The notes below the pieces were generated by a model. It did no database searches. It saw nothing but the letters and a program-made list of their open reading frames with translations, and was not told the origin of the DNA. The translations under genes and the position numbers were made by a program. A stretch of DNA of 64,000 bases from Emergomyces orientalis (lineage: Eukaryota > Ascomycota > Eurotiomycetes > Onygenales > Ajellomycetaceae), in assembly GCA_002110485.1 (NCBI GenBank), contig MOWL01000067.1, forward strand, positions 1,054,001 through 1,118,000, read 5' to 3'. This document shows positions 10,501-20,183 of this stretch, in pieces. The first letter of the stretch is position 1; each line of letters opens with the position of its first letter.

Positions 10501-10558
10501 CTGTCACCATTTTGGAAGGTTCGGCCCGGACCACAGCCTTCTTGACATGGAATATCAC
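10319..10558 (-). CDS. Short repeated protein, second copy
   Basis: A 79-residue frame. Its C-terminal part, VYLLIHEDNRYFTINF then SHFPPPDKDIVSDM, matches 5149-5475 nearly residue for residue, but the N-terminus is unrelated. The two copies end differently, ...ALSE against ...PPIPNNE. The strong amino-acid match suggests selection or recent copying. It may be a gene fragment fused to a new upstream sequence. Confidence 0.35.
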   Translation of the reverse strand: MIFHVKKAVVRAEPSKMVTAENPSPCCKSVYLLIHEDNRYFTINFNKSDASKSHFPPPDKDIVSDMFGATLEKNVALSE

Positions 10559-10671
10559 GTGTCAAGACAAGTGTCTATATATATGTCGACGATGTCCCAC
10601 GTTCATTTCAAGCCGGCTTCATCCACACTTTATCCTCATGTCCCACGGCTCATCAAACTGACGTACCCATC

Positions 10672-10914
10672 ATGTCTAATACCACTGCAAGCCTTCCAGA
10701 TGATATTCTCTATCAAATTCTTCTTGAACTACCTGACATCGACTCTCTAATTGCTGTTATTGAAAACTGTCGCTACCTCCGAGACATCTTTAGTCTCTAT
10801 CCCTACCAGATTTTGCGTTCGCTGCTAAAAACTCATCAGACAACAATTATAATAAAGCAACTCAAGTCAGAGAATTTGTCAACGGGCCAAGTGGGCGATG
10901 GCAAGCGGAGTTAA
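10672..10914 (+). CDS. Short F-box-like protein
   Basis: An 80-residue frame that starts MSNTTASLPDDILYQIL and continues LLELPDIDSLIAVIENC, then SLYPYQILRSLL. This is the usual N-terminal helix set of fungal F-box proteins and resembles 7396-7842. The protein ends soon after the domain, where family members normally continue for several hundred residues, so it is probably truncated. It would be expected to bind Skp1 if expressed. Confidence 0.5.
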   Translation: MSNTTASLPDDILYQILLELPDIDSLIAVIENCRYLRDIFSLYPYQILRSLLKTHQTTIIIKQLKSENLSTGQVGDGKRS

Positions 10915-11388
10915 AAAAGGATTAATGAGGGCCCCGATTCGCAGATGTGAACGTTTGTTTCGCACTCAGGAGGTGCGGGCTGGACTGGCCCGTTGTCATG
11001 ATGCTGCCCCAAATGTTAGAATGAACTGATGTTTTGAAACGCCCCAGGTACACATACCACTTTCATTATACATATCTTGTTGCGAATATGAACAACGAAT
11101 ATTTGTAGATTCTACAAAACCATTCTTCTCCGCAGCCATCGCCGCATGATATCCTGACCATCTCCTGAGCATTGAATACAATAGATCTTTACCAAAGAAG
11201 GAGAATATCACCTCCCTTGTAATCTCAGGCCCCCATCCTCACAGCCGCCAACGCCGGGCAGATCGATCATACTAAAAAAGCTACAGCAGCTAGCATATTT
11301 CCTCACTTCTCTTCCTGCCCTCCATCTTCGCCTGAAGGCGTCCTGAAGCTTCTGTCCGGAAAGGCTCCCTGTGGCCTGAATGCCCAAC

Positions 11389-11600
11389 ATGGCTGCGTTC
11401 GGTGAGGATGAGGGCAGTGGGTCGGACTACGCCGATGGCAACACCAATGATATTTTTTCAGACGACAGTGTGTAATGACACTGACGGGACCGGCGATAGC
11501 GATGAGACTGATGAAAGTGATGAGCAGTTTTGGGAAGAAGACAAGCTTCCTCCTCCCGAACACTATGAGGCCGAGGATGCCTTCCATCCAGCGGCGGTAA
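11389..11600 (+). pseudogene. Possible N-terminal relic of a DUF3435-type tyrosine recombinase
   Basis: Starts MAAFGEDEGSGSDYADG, stops at TAA near 11475, and continues in another frame with an acidic stretch and KLPPPEHYEAED. Acidic N-termini followed by a PPPEHY-like motif occur in DUF3435-domain proteins of moulds, the family that includes the recombinases of giant Starship elements. Only the extreme N-terminus would be present. This is a weak, memory-based call. Confidence 0.25.
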
Positions 11601-12019
11601 GTCTCCACTTGTTTCGAAGGCGTGCGAAGGCGTCTAAATGTATTCCTTGTTGATCCATGAAAATGTGGGGCAGATGTGAAGAGCGGGAGACTACGAGATG
11701 ACAGGGCAGAAATCAAAGAGCAGAGAGAGAAAGGAGGGTGTGTACTGTAAAGAAATTTGAGGAACTCCAGCGAAGGCGGGTGCAAGTTGAAGTGTAAGTA
11801 GGCTAAAAGAGATGCAAGCTGGGAAGTGTGCAAGCTGGGAAGTGTGCAAGCCTGAAAGAGATGCAGAGAGCCAAAGTGTAAAAGGTCTGAAAATAGGTAG
11901 GCTGAAAAAGACTCAAACTGGCAAAGCGTGCAAACCAGAAGAGATGCAGAGAGCAAAAGCATAAACGATCTGAAAAAGATGCAAGCCGAAAGAGATACAG
12001 AGTCCACAGGCATAAACGC

Positions 12020-12262
12020 GCAGCTGTGGTGGGTCCTCGAAGCAAGGGAAAATATATAAACCGCAGCCGGAAGCACCATGCTGAACTATCGTCCCCTTGG
12101 CGCAGGGCCTCCTTGGATATTTCCAACGAACGTCCTGGGACGCTGGGTGCCTACTTTTTCGGCCCCCGATCGAAAGCATACCTCAAAACCGTGGGTTTCA
12201 TTGTACTGTTAAATGCGGTCATATTGGTCATTCAAAAGATGTGAGAATTTTTATGATACTGT
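12020..12262. repeat. Repeat family B, copy 1
   Basis: Shares AAATATAAACCGCAGCC, CTTGGCGCA, TTTCCAACGA, GATCGAAAGC and ATGCGGTCAT then TTCAAAAG in the same order with 26660-26880. Its last 60 bp also match 41606-41670. Confidence 0.7.
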
Positions 12263-12269
12263 ACACTAC

Positions 12270-12450
12270 TGAATTCGTTGTAATTTACAACTAAACAATA
12301 TATTTCATCCACACACTTATTCTCAAGTTTCCCTTGCTTTCCCACTTCCCCCTCTAGATTTCTGATATTTCGTGTAGCTCTCGCATGTTGTTCGGGGTGG
12401 AGGGGGGTAATGCTTCTCCTGTTTCTGTAAGAGCCCATTTCCATTTTCGA
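12270..12450 (-). repeat. Repeat family A, copy 3 (partial)
   Basis: From TTCGTTGTAATTTACAAC through CTCTAGATTTCTGATATTTC to TTCTCCTGTTTCTGTAAGAG it matches 5040-5200 and 10150-10330. Here it abuts the BTB fragment instead of the short MADS-like frame. Confidence 0.7.
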
Positions 12451-12464
12451 ATCGAAGTTTGCCT

Positions 12465-12624
12465 GTTCACCTTCAACAAAGCTGCTCCTGAAGGCTTTGC
12501 TAAAATATTCGCTCTGAGGAGCCAGTACAAGCCTGTGTGCAGGTACCAGCGTTGGCGAGACGATGCCGCTAGAATAACGAATAATCACGTGATTTGATAG
12601 TCCATATTGGGGATGGTGGGCCAA
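12465..12624 (-). pseudogene. BTB/POZ domain fragment
   Basis: The minus-strand frame begins MAHHPQYGLSNHVIIRYSSG and continues PAHRLVLAPQSEYFSKAF. This is the first strand and helix of a BTB/POZ domain, normally a dimerisation and Cul3-adaptor module. After about 50 residues the frame runs into repeat family A, so the rest of the domain is missing. Confidence 0.55.
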
Positions 12625-12730
12625 AGTTTACCACCTGCTCGTTCAGACGCCTATTCACCCGCAAAGCGTGGTGCGTGTCGCGCGGCTTAGGTTGCCGAAT
12701 GCCGAATGGACATATATCGCAGGAATCATG

Positions 12731-13786
12731 TCAAATTTCAGGACTGTCGGCTATGGCCAACCTGAGTGGAGGGAGGCTGATCGACGATGTCTCTGCTCTT
12801 TTCAACTGATAATATAAATCACGATAATGATCACGCTCTTCCGTCAATATCTTCACCCTCTTCTCCAGCTCATCTACCCGAGTCTTCCGCTCGCGAAACC
12901 TTTTAGAGGCAACGCTATTTTTTAACCGTTTCTCTCTCGCCTCCAGTGACGTAGATTTCCGATCGACATTGACGCCTATACGCGATAATCTTTCCGCAAA
13001 TTCTGTTGCTGCCTGTGGCATAGTCGTCAATCCACCCGGTTGCGATGGAGGAAGATAAATACCTGTGGGATACTGCTGTTGATTGCATTGTGTTGAGGAT
13101 GAGGACATCTGCGTCTGGCGAAACAAATGGTAGGATGATTGTGGCGTGGTTTCATGAAAGTAATGATCAGCAGCGAGTGTTTTGGAGGTCTGCTTTGAAC
13201 TGTTTGCATGGGAGGCTACCGGCACCAGGAATTGAGTCGGTTGCTCATGAGTCGGTATCGGGTCGTGTTTCATCGTTTGCGGTGATCCCGAGCTCGACGG
13301 TTTTCCTTGATCTCGACGCCTTGAAGAAATTATGACCTCCGAAGGGCTATTGTCCGATCGAACCCGAGTGGCAACATGTGAGGGCGAGCTGTGGCAGTGC
13401 TGAGGCAATTGTGAGGCAGCGGTCGTGGCTTGATATTTTGGCTGCTCAAAATTGGGAAATGTGTCGGCGTTTATAATCGCTCGTAGGTCGATGGGACGCT
13501 GCTGCATGTTCAGCCGTGGGAGCCTCTTTCCTTCGTATGGCTCGCGAAAATGTCCGAGATCCTTGGGGTGCTGCAACTTTTCATAATCGCAAGTCGTACC
13601 CAATAGCTGGGGAACATTCGGTTTGATCACCTCTTTCTCGGCCGTCATTGCAACCTTGTTTGCTGTATCTTTGTCTGACCGAGTGGACGTGCAAACCTCT
13701 CTCGGCACGCACGGGAGGATGAGGTTTGGGAACTCCAGTTGTGTCATAGAGGCCTCTGCCCATGCCGGCAAAATTGAGAAATTCAA
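12731..13786 (-). CDS. bZIP transcription factor
   Basis: A 351-residue frame. The C-terminus holds a clear bZIP: a basic region with NSVASKRFRERK (N-x7-R signature) at about residues 285-305, then a leucine-zipper heptad region (VDELEKRVKILTEERDHY). The order resembles fungal MetR/Cys-3 type regulators, which have N-x2-A-S-x-R-F-R. The long N-terminal region is Ser/Gln/Pro-rich and probably holds activation sequences. The ATG at 13786 is the most upstream; MTQLEF at about 13748 is an alternative. The protein should act in the nucleus as a dimer. Target genes are unknown. Confidence 0.75.
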   Translation of the reverse strand: MNFSILPAWAEASMTQLEFPNLILPCVPREVCTSTRSDKDTANKVAMTAEKEVIKPNVPQLLGTTCDYEKLQHPKDLGHFREPYEGKRLPRLNMQQRPIDLRAIINADTFPNFEQPKYQATTAASQLPQHCHSSPSHVATRVRSDNSPSEVIISSRRRDQGKPSSSGSPQTMKHDPIPTHEQPTQFLVPVASHANSSKQTSKTLAADHYFHETTPQSSYHLFRQTQMSSSSTQCNQQQYPTGIYLPPSQPGGLTTMPQAATEFAERLSRIGVNVDRKSTSLEAREKRLKNSVASKRFRERKTRVDELEKRVKILTEERDHYRDLYYQLKRAETSSISLPPLRLAIADSPEI

Positions 13787-13925
13787 ACACGTTGCGTGAA
13801 ATTTTGAGTATATACCTGGCTGAAGAGACGGTTGGACGATGGGACAAATGGTCCGGAGGGCACCAGGTATTCATTTATATTCTGTCTCGTCAAGCCCATC
13901 TGGACGAACTAGACGGCCAGGAACG

Positions 13926-14234
13926 CTACATTACGAGGTCCCGCGAGTCAATCAAGTCGCCCCAATTCCCCTGCCATACGTTACTGCTATACTTATTCAA
14001 CCAGGCATGACCTTTGGCGTTGAACTCCGCCACGCGAACCGATTCATCAGGGCATACATATTTCCCGATTGAGCGTGGTCTTGGCGTTGGAGTGTCTGAC
14101 ATTCCCGAATAGGGGTAGTCTTGGCGTTGGAGCGTTAGTTGATCATCTCCCATCCCTGAGCGTGGGTGGTCTGGTGTTTGAGCCCCGGTGCTTGTTATGG
14201 CTACTAGAAGTATATAGGATATGACTGCAATCAC
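13926..14234 (-). CDS. Small putative secreted protein
   Basis: A 102-residue frame with a clear N-terminal signal peptide (MIAVISYILLVAITSTGAQ). Next come two imperfect internal repeats built on SGMGDD and SGMSDT with a shared CTCCAACGCCAAGAC DNA word, then a Trp-rich end (SSNVWQGNWGDL). The last part resembles the FWGTWKGNLG stretch of the crystallin-like protein at 54382, but ends before the equivalent C-terminal Cys. An unrecognised 3' exon is possible. Confidence 0.45.
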   Translation of the reverse strand: MIAVISYILLVAITSTGAQTPDHPRSGMGDDQLTLQRQDYPYSGMSDTPTPRPRSIGKYVCPDESVRVAEFNAKGHAWLNKYSSNVWQGNWGDLIDSRDLVM

Positions 14235-14349
14235 TGTTGTTCATCCATCAAGGATATGATCTCGTTCAAAATCAACCCTTCATCCGCTGTCAGATTCCAC
14301 GATAATTTCTGTTCATCACATTTTAAGCACACAGCAGCGCATATCTGGT

Positions 14350-15555
14350 ATGGATTTTCTCTACGAGAAAAACCCACTGGCGGATGTTGAAACGGCCGAT
14401 ACCCGCGGTTTAGCCAGGGCAATCGATGCAGCGACCTGGTCGGCATTTCTGCAAGTTCCGTTTGCTGAATGGGTTTTGAAAGCAACTGGGCGCAACGCAC
14501 ATGTGGTGGATACGTTCCTTTGGTACCATGAAATGCTCAGCGTTCGGCTGTACTACCGCCTTCGACGGTGTTCAGAGGCGCAGAAGGTCAAAAACGACCT
14601 TCTAGAGGTAAGCCGAAGCCGGTTGCTTTGTTTGCATTGTCTGCTAACTTCGAGGGAAGATCATCTCCGAAGTAAACCCTTTTGCACGCTCGATAATATC
14701 GAGCAGCATCGAATCGCTGAACGGACGGCTTGTGACCTGCGGTCTGAATATCGGCTTCATCGTTGGACCTCTGCGTGATCTCCCAACCGTTGACCTGACT
14801 CCGGACGTATTGTACCTCCTGGATATTCGCTTTCAGCGGACCTATCATCGACAATGGGATAACGATGAGATGGCAGAGTTTCGAACTGACACCTCGCTTT
14901 TCCGCGGCATTCGTCACACGCCGCCTGGATTACTAGCCAGTTCGATGACAGAAAATGACCTGAGGTCCTTCCGCGACGATTATGCCCTCATGTTCATGGA
15001 GGACAAGGGCATCCACAGGTGGCTCGATGCCTTGGGTCGCTCTTGGAATCGTCGATGTGAAGATGTTGCCGACTGTCTTCAAACTGACTTAAAGCACGGT
15101 GCTGCGTTAGTCGAACTTGCTGTGGTAAGCCTTAATGCCACTTTCTTGCTCAGTGGTTATTTTTTAACTGGCGATCAAAGTGCTTATACGAACGTCGAAA
15201 CTTTCACGGGTCGACTGCGATATTCTACGGTTTGAAGCAAGCTGGGTGGGACGACAAGATGATTCCCCTGCAGCTGTCGAGCATCGTCAACTATCGAGCG
15301 TATCGCGACGAGTTAAAAAAGGGCCCGGCATTGCCATTTGTGTTTCTTTCTATCAAAGAGCTCCAGTTGTTGACTTACTGCCTCAGGCGCCACGGACCAT
15401 CCTCCCTGGAGTACAAAAAGGATCTGCGGGGCGTAATGTGTACAATCGAAGAACTATTCGTGTTTAGGTCTTACATCGCCGACACGAGCAAGGTGACAGA
15501 CACCATGCAGCGGATTGGAAGGCTTCTCAATATCAATTTATGCTTCTACTTTTAG
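14350..15555 (+). CDS. RasGEF-like (Cdc25 domain) protein
   Basis: Exons 14350-14607, 14660-15124 and 15181-15555 are joined by introns of 52 and 56 bp and give 365 residues. The third exon opens with CLYERRNFHGSTAIFYGL and continues NYRAYRDEL then ALPFVFLSIKEL. This matches the core RasGEF pattern in which a Leu-Arg-Asn-Phe helix is followed by the conserved YR and IPF/P-F segments. RasGEFs load Ras-type GTPases with GTP at membranes. The protein is short, lacks SH3 or other regulatory parts, and the N-terminal REM-like region is not clear. A 93-bp block around the first intron recurs at 36532-36624. Confidence 0.55.
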
Positions 15556-15954
15556 TATTACATAACATATTGCAACCTAGTCTAGCTTACTCACTCTTCC
15601 ATCCTTCCTGTAGGTTTCTAGTTGGTCATCCGTGCCGCTCCCTTGTAGTGTATCGTCCAGAAGTCCCAAATTTAAAGAAAGTTTCTGCAGGAGCTACCGG
15701 AGAATGAGCTTGGCTACCAATTAGAGTAAGCCATGTAACGCAGCGAAATGAGCGGTGTATGTAAGAGCCCCTCGGGCAACTGGCAGCCTTGTGCAAGGCT
15801 GTCAAATGAGAGCAGGCCTCAAAAGTTGATGGCGGGAATTCCTGGTTTTAAAAAGGAAGCTCGCCTGCCGAAAGTCGCTTGCAGGAAAAGCTCCTTTTCT
15901 TTCTTTCATTTTTTTCTCCTTTTTATTATGTGCTTGATCTGTTTTTTGCCCAAG
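15556..15954. other. Intergenic, no gene seen
   Basis: A pyrimidine-rich stretch (about 15890-15935) precedes the next gene, as in many fungal promoters. No coding sequence is supported. Confidence 0.4.
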
Positions 15955-16802
15955 ATGATGGATTCGCCGCCAGTAAGATCCATGTTTCAGGAGGTTTGGA
16001 ATTTAACACCACCGTAAGTTCGAGATATATAATTGGAGCTAGTCTGACTGATTGGATAGGAGATTGGCCCCACAACCGAGAAAGTTGCCAAGGTTGAAAT
16101 TCACGTGGGCTTCCCCTCATGATACAGTGCGGTCTCGAGTCCGCAAGGCCCCGCGCCATCATGCGCGGAATCACATCGTCATGGAAACTAAGGTTGAGAC
16201 AGCATCTGGTGTCGCGCTGGACCTCCATCAGGAGGGTGATAAAGTACTTGAGGCTTTTAACTCGGATGGATATGTTATATTTAAGGGCGCTGCCGACACT
16301 TATTCCATGGAGGAGGCTATAGAGAACAGGGTGAGAACCTCCACTGCCAAATTCCTTTCCACCTGACTGACAAACTCAGCCCGTTCGTCATTTTCTTGCT
16401 GCAACGGGCTCCGACTTCAAATGCATAATGTGCCAACATATTGTCAACTCCGTAATTGAGAAGTCCGCGATCGACCGCTCGCCTCAGTGGGAGAGGCTAT
16501 CAAAAAAGCCAGAGGTCATTGCAGTGACCTGCTTTCACCTTCTCGGCGACGATAGTTCGTGTTGGGAATGGGAATACGACACAAGCGGCCGGGGTAAAGC
16601 GCTTGGGCGAACAAAGGTTGTCAGCGCCCGTGGTAGAGACGTGTATGTGAAAGTCCTCAGATTGAACCCAATGTCGGCTATTAATGCCTACTCTAGGATC
16701 ATGTGCAATGGTTGGCTAGCGAATCGGTTCCCAAGATCGAAGGGCAAAAAGATAGATTTATATCAACTGAACTACATTCGGACGAGTTACAGTTTGACGT
16801 GA
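15955..16802 (+). CDS. Hypothetical protein, three exons
   Basis: Exons 15955-16013, 16060-16330 and 16380-16802 are joined by introns of 46 and 49 bp in matching phases and give 250 residues. The middle holds ALDLHQEGDKVLEAFNSDG and YVIFKGAADTYSMEEAI. The C-terminal half has four Cys (CIMCQ, TCFHLLG, SSCWEWEYD), which may form a metal site. No family is recognised. Consistent splicing supports a real gene. The start could be either of two adjacent ATGs (15955 or 15958). Confidence 0.5.
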
Positions 16803-17036
16803 TAGGCCTTTTGAAGCTTGCCCACTCAACAAACTTTATACAAGGAAAAATTATTAGGATATAGAGACACTGCAAGCATAGGTACAGGAAGGGAACATGG
16901 TGCATCTAAAATAGACGGGGCAAGCATTTCTGGCAATGGGATTTAAATAATGAGTTCTAACTACGATTGGCTCCAAGCTTGTTAACCGCTGTCCGGTAGC
17001 TTCCCCTTCCCCTCTTGAGACGACAGTATAATCATG

Positions 17037-18405
17037 TCAAGGTGGCGCACACTGCTCAGAAAAGCAAGTAGATAAGTATGAATCAGCCGAAGAATCAACA
17101 CCGTAATTAAAGGTAGCATATTGCTGAGCCGCTTGCGGATCGAGCAGTGAACTGATGCGGTAGTCGAAGACGAACCGGCTGGGAGCTGAGCAGGGATTGG
17201 TCAAGAAATCGATACTGTAGTCGAAGGTGGATCCACTGGGCCTTATAGATGAAGAGTGAATTGAACTGGGATCAGCCATGGAATCAACACTGTAGTCGAA
17301 GATGGGTCCGCTGGGGCCGATATATGAGGAGTGAATTGAACTGGGATCAGCCATGGAATCAACACTGTAGTCGAAGATGGATCCGCTGGGGCCGATATAT
17401 GAGGAGTGAATTGAACTGGGATCGGCAACGGAATTGACACTGTAATCAAAGGCAGACATTTCGGAGCCGGTCGACGATGGCTGCATTACAGCATGAAAGG
17501 GAAGCTCGCCAACTTTGTCCGCCGCAGCCCCTTCAACAACTGGTTGCGGGTCAGGACGCTGTTCTTCAGGTACGCGCTGCTGATTTTGCTTCCTAGCAGA
17601 ATGAACAGTATTTCCGCTCGAGGGCGTTCTCGATAAATCTGATCGTTTCTGGCGTTGGTCCCGAAGGTTCCCCGATGTAGCGCCTCTTTCGCAGTCACCA
17701 AGTTTCCTCTTCCTTGACGGGCAGCAAGTTGGATGTTGTGCTGTGGCTGGTAGTTCGACGTGAGACACTGTCTCTGTTAGTGTGGATGCTATTCGAACGA
17801 GCAATGGAACTCACAAGCTCTGCGCAATTGCCTAAAAGCATCAATCCTGGAGCGGCTCGATTCTAAATGATCGTTTTTCTCGTGCAACCAAAGAGATTTG
17901 GCTGAAGCGAACTCTTTCCCACACTGAAAACAGTATCTCCCGTCCAGTATCTTTTTGTCAAACCGGTGGCTAAGATCAGCTGTATTTCGGATATGCCGTG
18001 GCAGGTTATCGGCAGTCTCAAACTGGTGCTGACATCGTGCAGCAGGGCACTTGTGCAGGTGTGGCCGAGACTCGTGTCGGTCATCTTGCTGATATGGTCG
18101 TAGGCGCCGTTTTATATCCCTTAAGCTGCAAATGCGACCGCCGAATGCCTCATCCAAATAATGGCCTGCTTCTAGAGCGCTGATGATGTCCTCTGCAATA
18201 ATCAATCGCGCGTATATCAACTCGATGGTTTTGCACAGCTCGCGGCTCTCTCTATGCGAGAGGGTTTCTGGCGGGTTGGCTTGTGACGTGACGAAGAATT
18301 CCAACTCTGTGATAACTGTCAGACACCAAGTCATAAAGAGAGCGATGTTACTTACCCATTCTGCTGGCAAAAATCATCTGTATTTGATGGAAGATGGAGC
18401 ATGGC
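17037..18405 (-). CDS. C2H2-type zinc-finger protein with 25-residue tandem repeats
   Basis: The main exons are about 18331-17815 and 17767-17037, joined by a 47-bp intron in phase. A further upstream intron of about 40 bp probably links a short first exon (ATG near 18405) to VITELEFFVTSQ; the alternative start MPAEWVS is at 18370. The central part has two zinc-finger-like motifs: CPAARC-x12-H and YCFQCGKEFASAKSLWLH. The C-terminal third carries about four copies of a 25-residue unit, FDYSVDSMADPSSIHSS then YIGPSG, followed by two degraded ones. The 75-bp DNA units are almost identical, which points to recent slippage or gene conversion. A transcription factor is likely, with the acidic aromatic repeats as a possible activation or self-association region. 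Confidence 0.6.
17225..17450. repeat. 75-bp in-frame tandem repeats in the zinc-finger gene
   Basis: Three nearly identical 75-bp units start at GAGTGAATTGAACTGGGATC. Their length is a multiple of three, so copy number can change without a frameshift. Confidence 0.85.
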
Positions 18406-18963
18406 ATGCTTGCACCCAATTCCCATGGTACGCGCATCATAGCTCCTCACGTGACTACACCAACCTCAGCAAAGTGGGGCTGGCTCTATATACCTTCAGT
18501 CCCCCGTCTACGCTAATGGTCCCCTTTCCAGACAGACGAGGAGTGACCGTGAAAGACCGCACCATTTTACGGACTCGTAGGCTGCTAGGGACAGTTTCAG
18601 GGATCGGATGGATGAGGGCGAATTGAGCAGGCTCGGAGAAACGGCGCCTGCCCTCCACGTTTCCCATTGATGTATGGCTAGCGATGTTTACAAAATTTGA
18701 CTAACTTCCATCAATTATTGAACTACAGAAAACAAACAAAGGCCGGTCCTGCGCCAGACATCTTCATATACAATCACCACGAACATGGAAGCAGGAGAGA
18801 TCCGTAGAAACCGGCCTCACGTGGTGGGACCAAAGAATAAATACCAACATATCTCGGAACCTCCGATTTGCCTTGGACATCTGACCAGAGACATACATCG
18901 AACGCAGCGGTATCGAACCCCAATTGTACGGCTAATATTGGTATGAAGCCACGGCGGCGATAA
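18406..18963. repeat. Flank repeat, copy 1 (left of Myb gene)
   Basis: 18480-18740 shares with 19665-20000: a TATA-containing GGCT-TATA-CCTTCAG block, GACGAGGAGTGACCGTGAAAG, then GGGGACAGTTTCAGGG-like and TTTGACTAACTTCCATCAAT stretches, in the same order. A third, partial relative lies at 34150-34240. No coding region is supported. Confidence 0.65.
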
Positions 18964-19600
18964 TCACGCCATCCACGTCCCATCCCACGCCGAAGGACGA
19001 CCCATCGTTGAGAGAGTAGCTGCGTGGCTGCGGTTCCCTTGGGATACGGCGTCGAGTTCTGCAAAGGGAGGGAGCTGAACGGAACGTGAGCGTTTTGATG
19101 CGGGTTGAGAGAATGAGAACGGAACTGTCCTAGATCGTCTCGCCATTTCTTGTTCTCCCAGCTGCCAGTGCATAGCTTCAACGGCCCTCCAGGGGATGGA
19201 CATCTCCTCTGCAATTTTCGCCCACATTTCCGACTTGGATCTGCTTGCTCTGTCAGTAAGGAGCCGGTTGTCATCAGATATCACGCCGTTTCCACCTTTC
19301 ATATAATAGGGCCAACTTGGTCTTGCGATCCTCGCTCCACTCACTCCGCCTCTCAAGGTAATTCTGGTAGTGCAGGCGACAGCTGAGTGCACTTCGCCCG
19401 GGGAGTTCCTTGCTGATATCTCCCCACGCCATTCCGCGCTGCCGAAGCTCGATGATCAGAACATCTTCTTCTGGGGACCATTTTGGCCTTTTTTTGTCCG
19501 AAATTTGGCGTGCTTGGGGGCTATCGCTCTGGACGTCAGGTGCCATTGGTTTGGGTGCTATTGGTTTGTTTTGGGCTAAGTTTTGAATTGTAGGCGCCAT
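18964..19600 (-). CDS. Myb/SANT-like DNA-binding protein
   Basis: Exons 19600-19296 and 19243-18964 (52-bp intron, phase 2) give 194 residues. Two Myb-like repeats are visible. The first, KWSPEEDVLIIELRQRGM, continues WGDISKELPGRSALSCRLH. The second, RKTKLALLYE, continues across the intron to MWAKIAEEMSIPWRAVEAMHW. The spaced Trp residues and the PGR turn fit a fungal two-repeat Myb protein. The C-terminus is Ser/Arg-rich. It is likely nuclear and DNA-binding. It lies between two related non-coding flanks (18480-18740 and 19665-20000), suggesting that it was inserted into, or duplicated with, a repeated promoter. Confidence 0.7.
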
Positions 19601-20183
19601 AGTGAAAACTGCGGCATTTTATGAGGAGAAAAGGGAAGATGGAGCGATGGAAGCAAAGTGGGAGGAGGGCTGGCTTTATATGCCTTCAGCCCCCTTGGTC
19701 TACGCTAATTGTCCTCCTGTGAGACCAGATGGGGAGTGACCATGGCAGACTGTCCTCCGAGAGACCGACGGGGAGCGACCGTGAAAGACCGCATTTGTCA
19801 ATGGGATTTTATTAGCTGATGAGCTAGGGACACTTTCAGGGCATATTGACCAAGCTCGGGGAAACGGTGCCTACGAACTGAGGGAGATTCCTATGCCATC
19901 TACAGTACGCCCTCCACGCTTCCTGTTGATGGCTAGCGATTTCAAAATTTGACTAATTTCCATCAATTATTGAACTACGACAGAAAAATCAAACAAAAGG
20001 CGGATCTTGCGCCGGGTAGAACGCGACTCATCGAGGTTCAGTGTTAAAACATGCAGCGTTGCCATCAGATACAATTACTGACAGAGAAACATGAAGAAGA
20101 AAGAAAGAGCAAAGCGCGCGCATTATTCCTCACAGGTGGACTACCTAACAGCCGGCGATCAATCATAGTATACCGATCAATCG
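19601..20183. repeat. Flank repeat, copy 2 (right of Myb gene)
   Basis: 19665-20000 is the second copy of the flank described for 18480-18740, with an extra GAGACCGACGGGGAGCGACC repeat inside. The rest is intergenic without a visible gene. Confidence 0.6.

Larger units (their letters stand above)
10915..12269. other. Intergenic with gene relics and purine-rich repeats
   Basis: Contains a possible recombinase N-terminal relic (11389-11600), a purine-rich imperfect repeat with GAGATGCA and GTGCAAGC words (about 11800-12010) and one copy of repeat family B (12020-12262). A long open minus-strand frame (11303-12079) is a by-product of pyrimidine-rich low complexity. Confidence 0.5.

Noticed and set aside
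11303..12079. A 258-codon open frame on the minus strand
   Set aside because: It follows a pyrimidine-rich low-complexity strand, gives Leu/Ser/Phe monotony, overla​ps repeat family B and has no domain.
17249..17437. Open plus-strand frame with a WNQHCSRRW repeat
   Set aside because: It is the antisense of the 75-bp repeat in the zinc-finger gene, which has a better-supported minus-strand frame.
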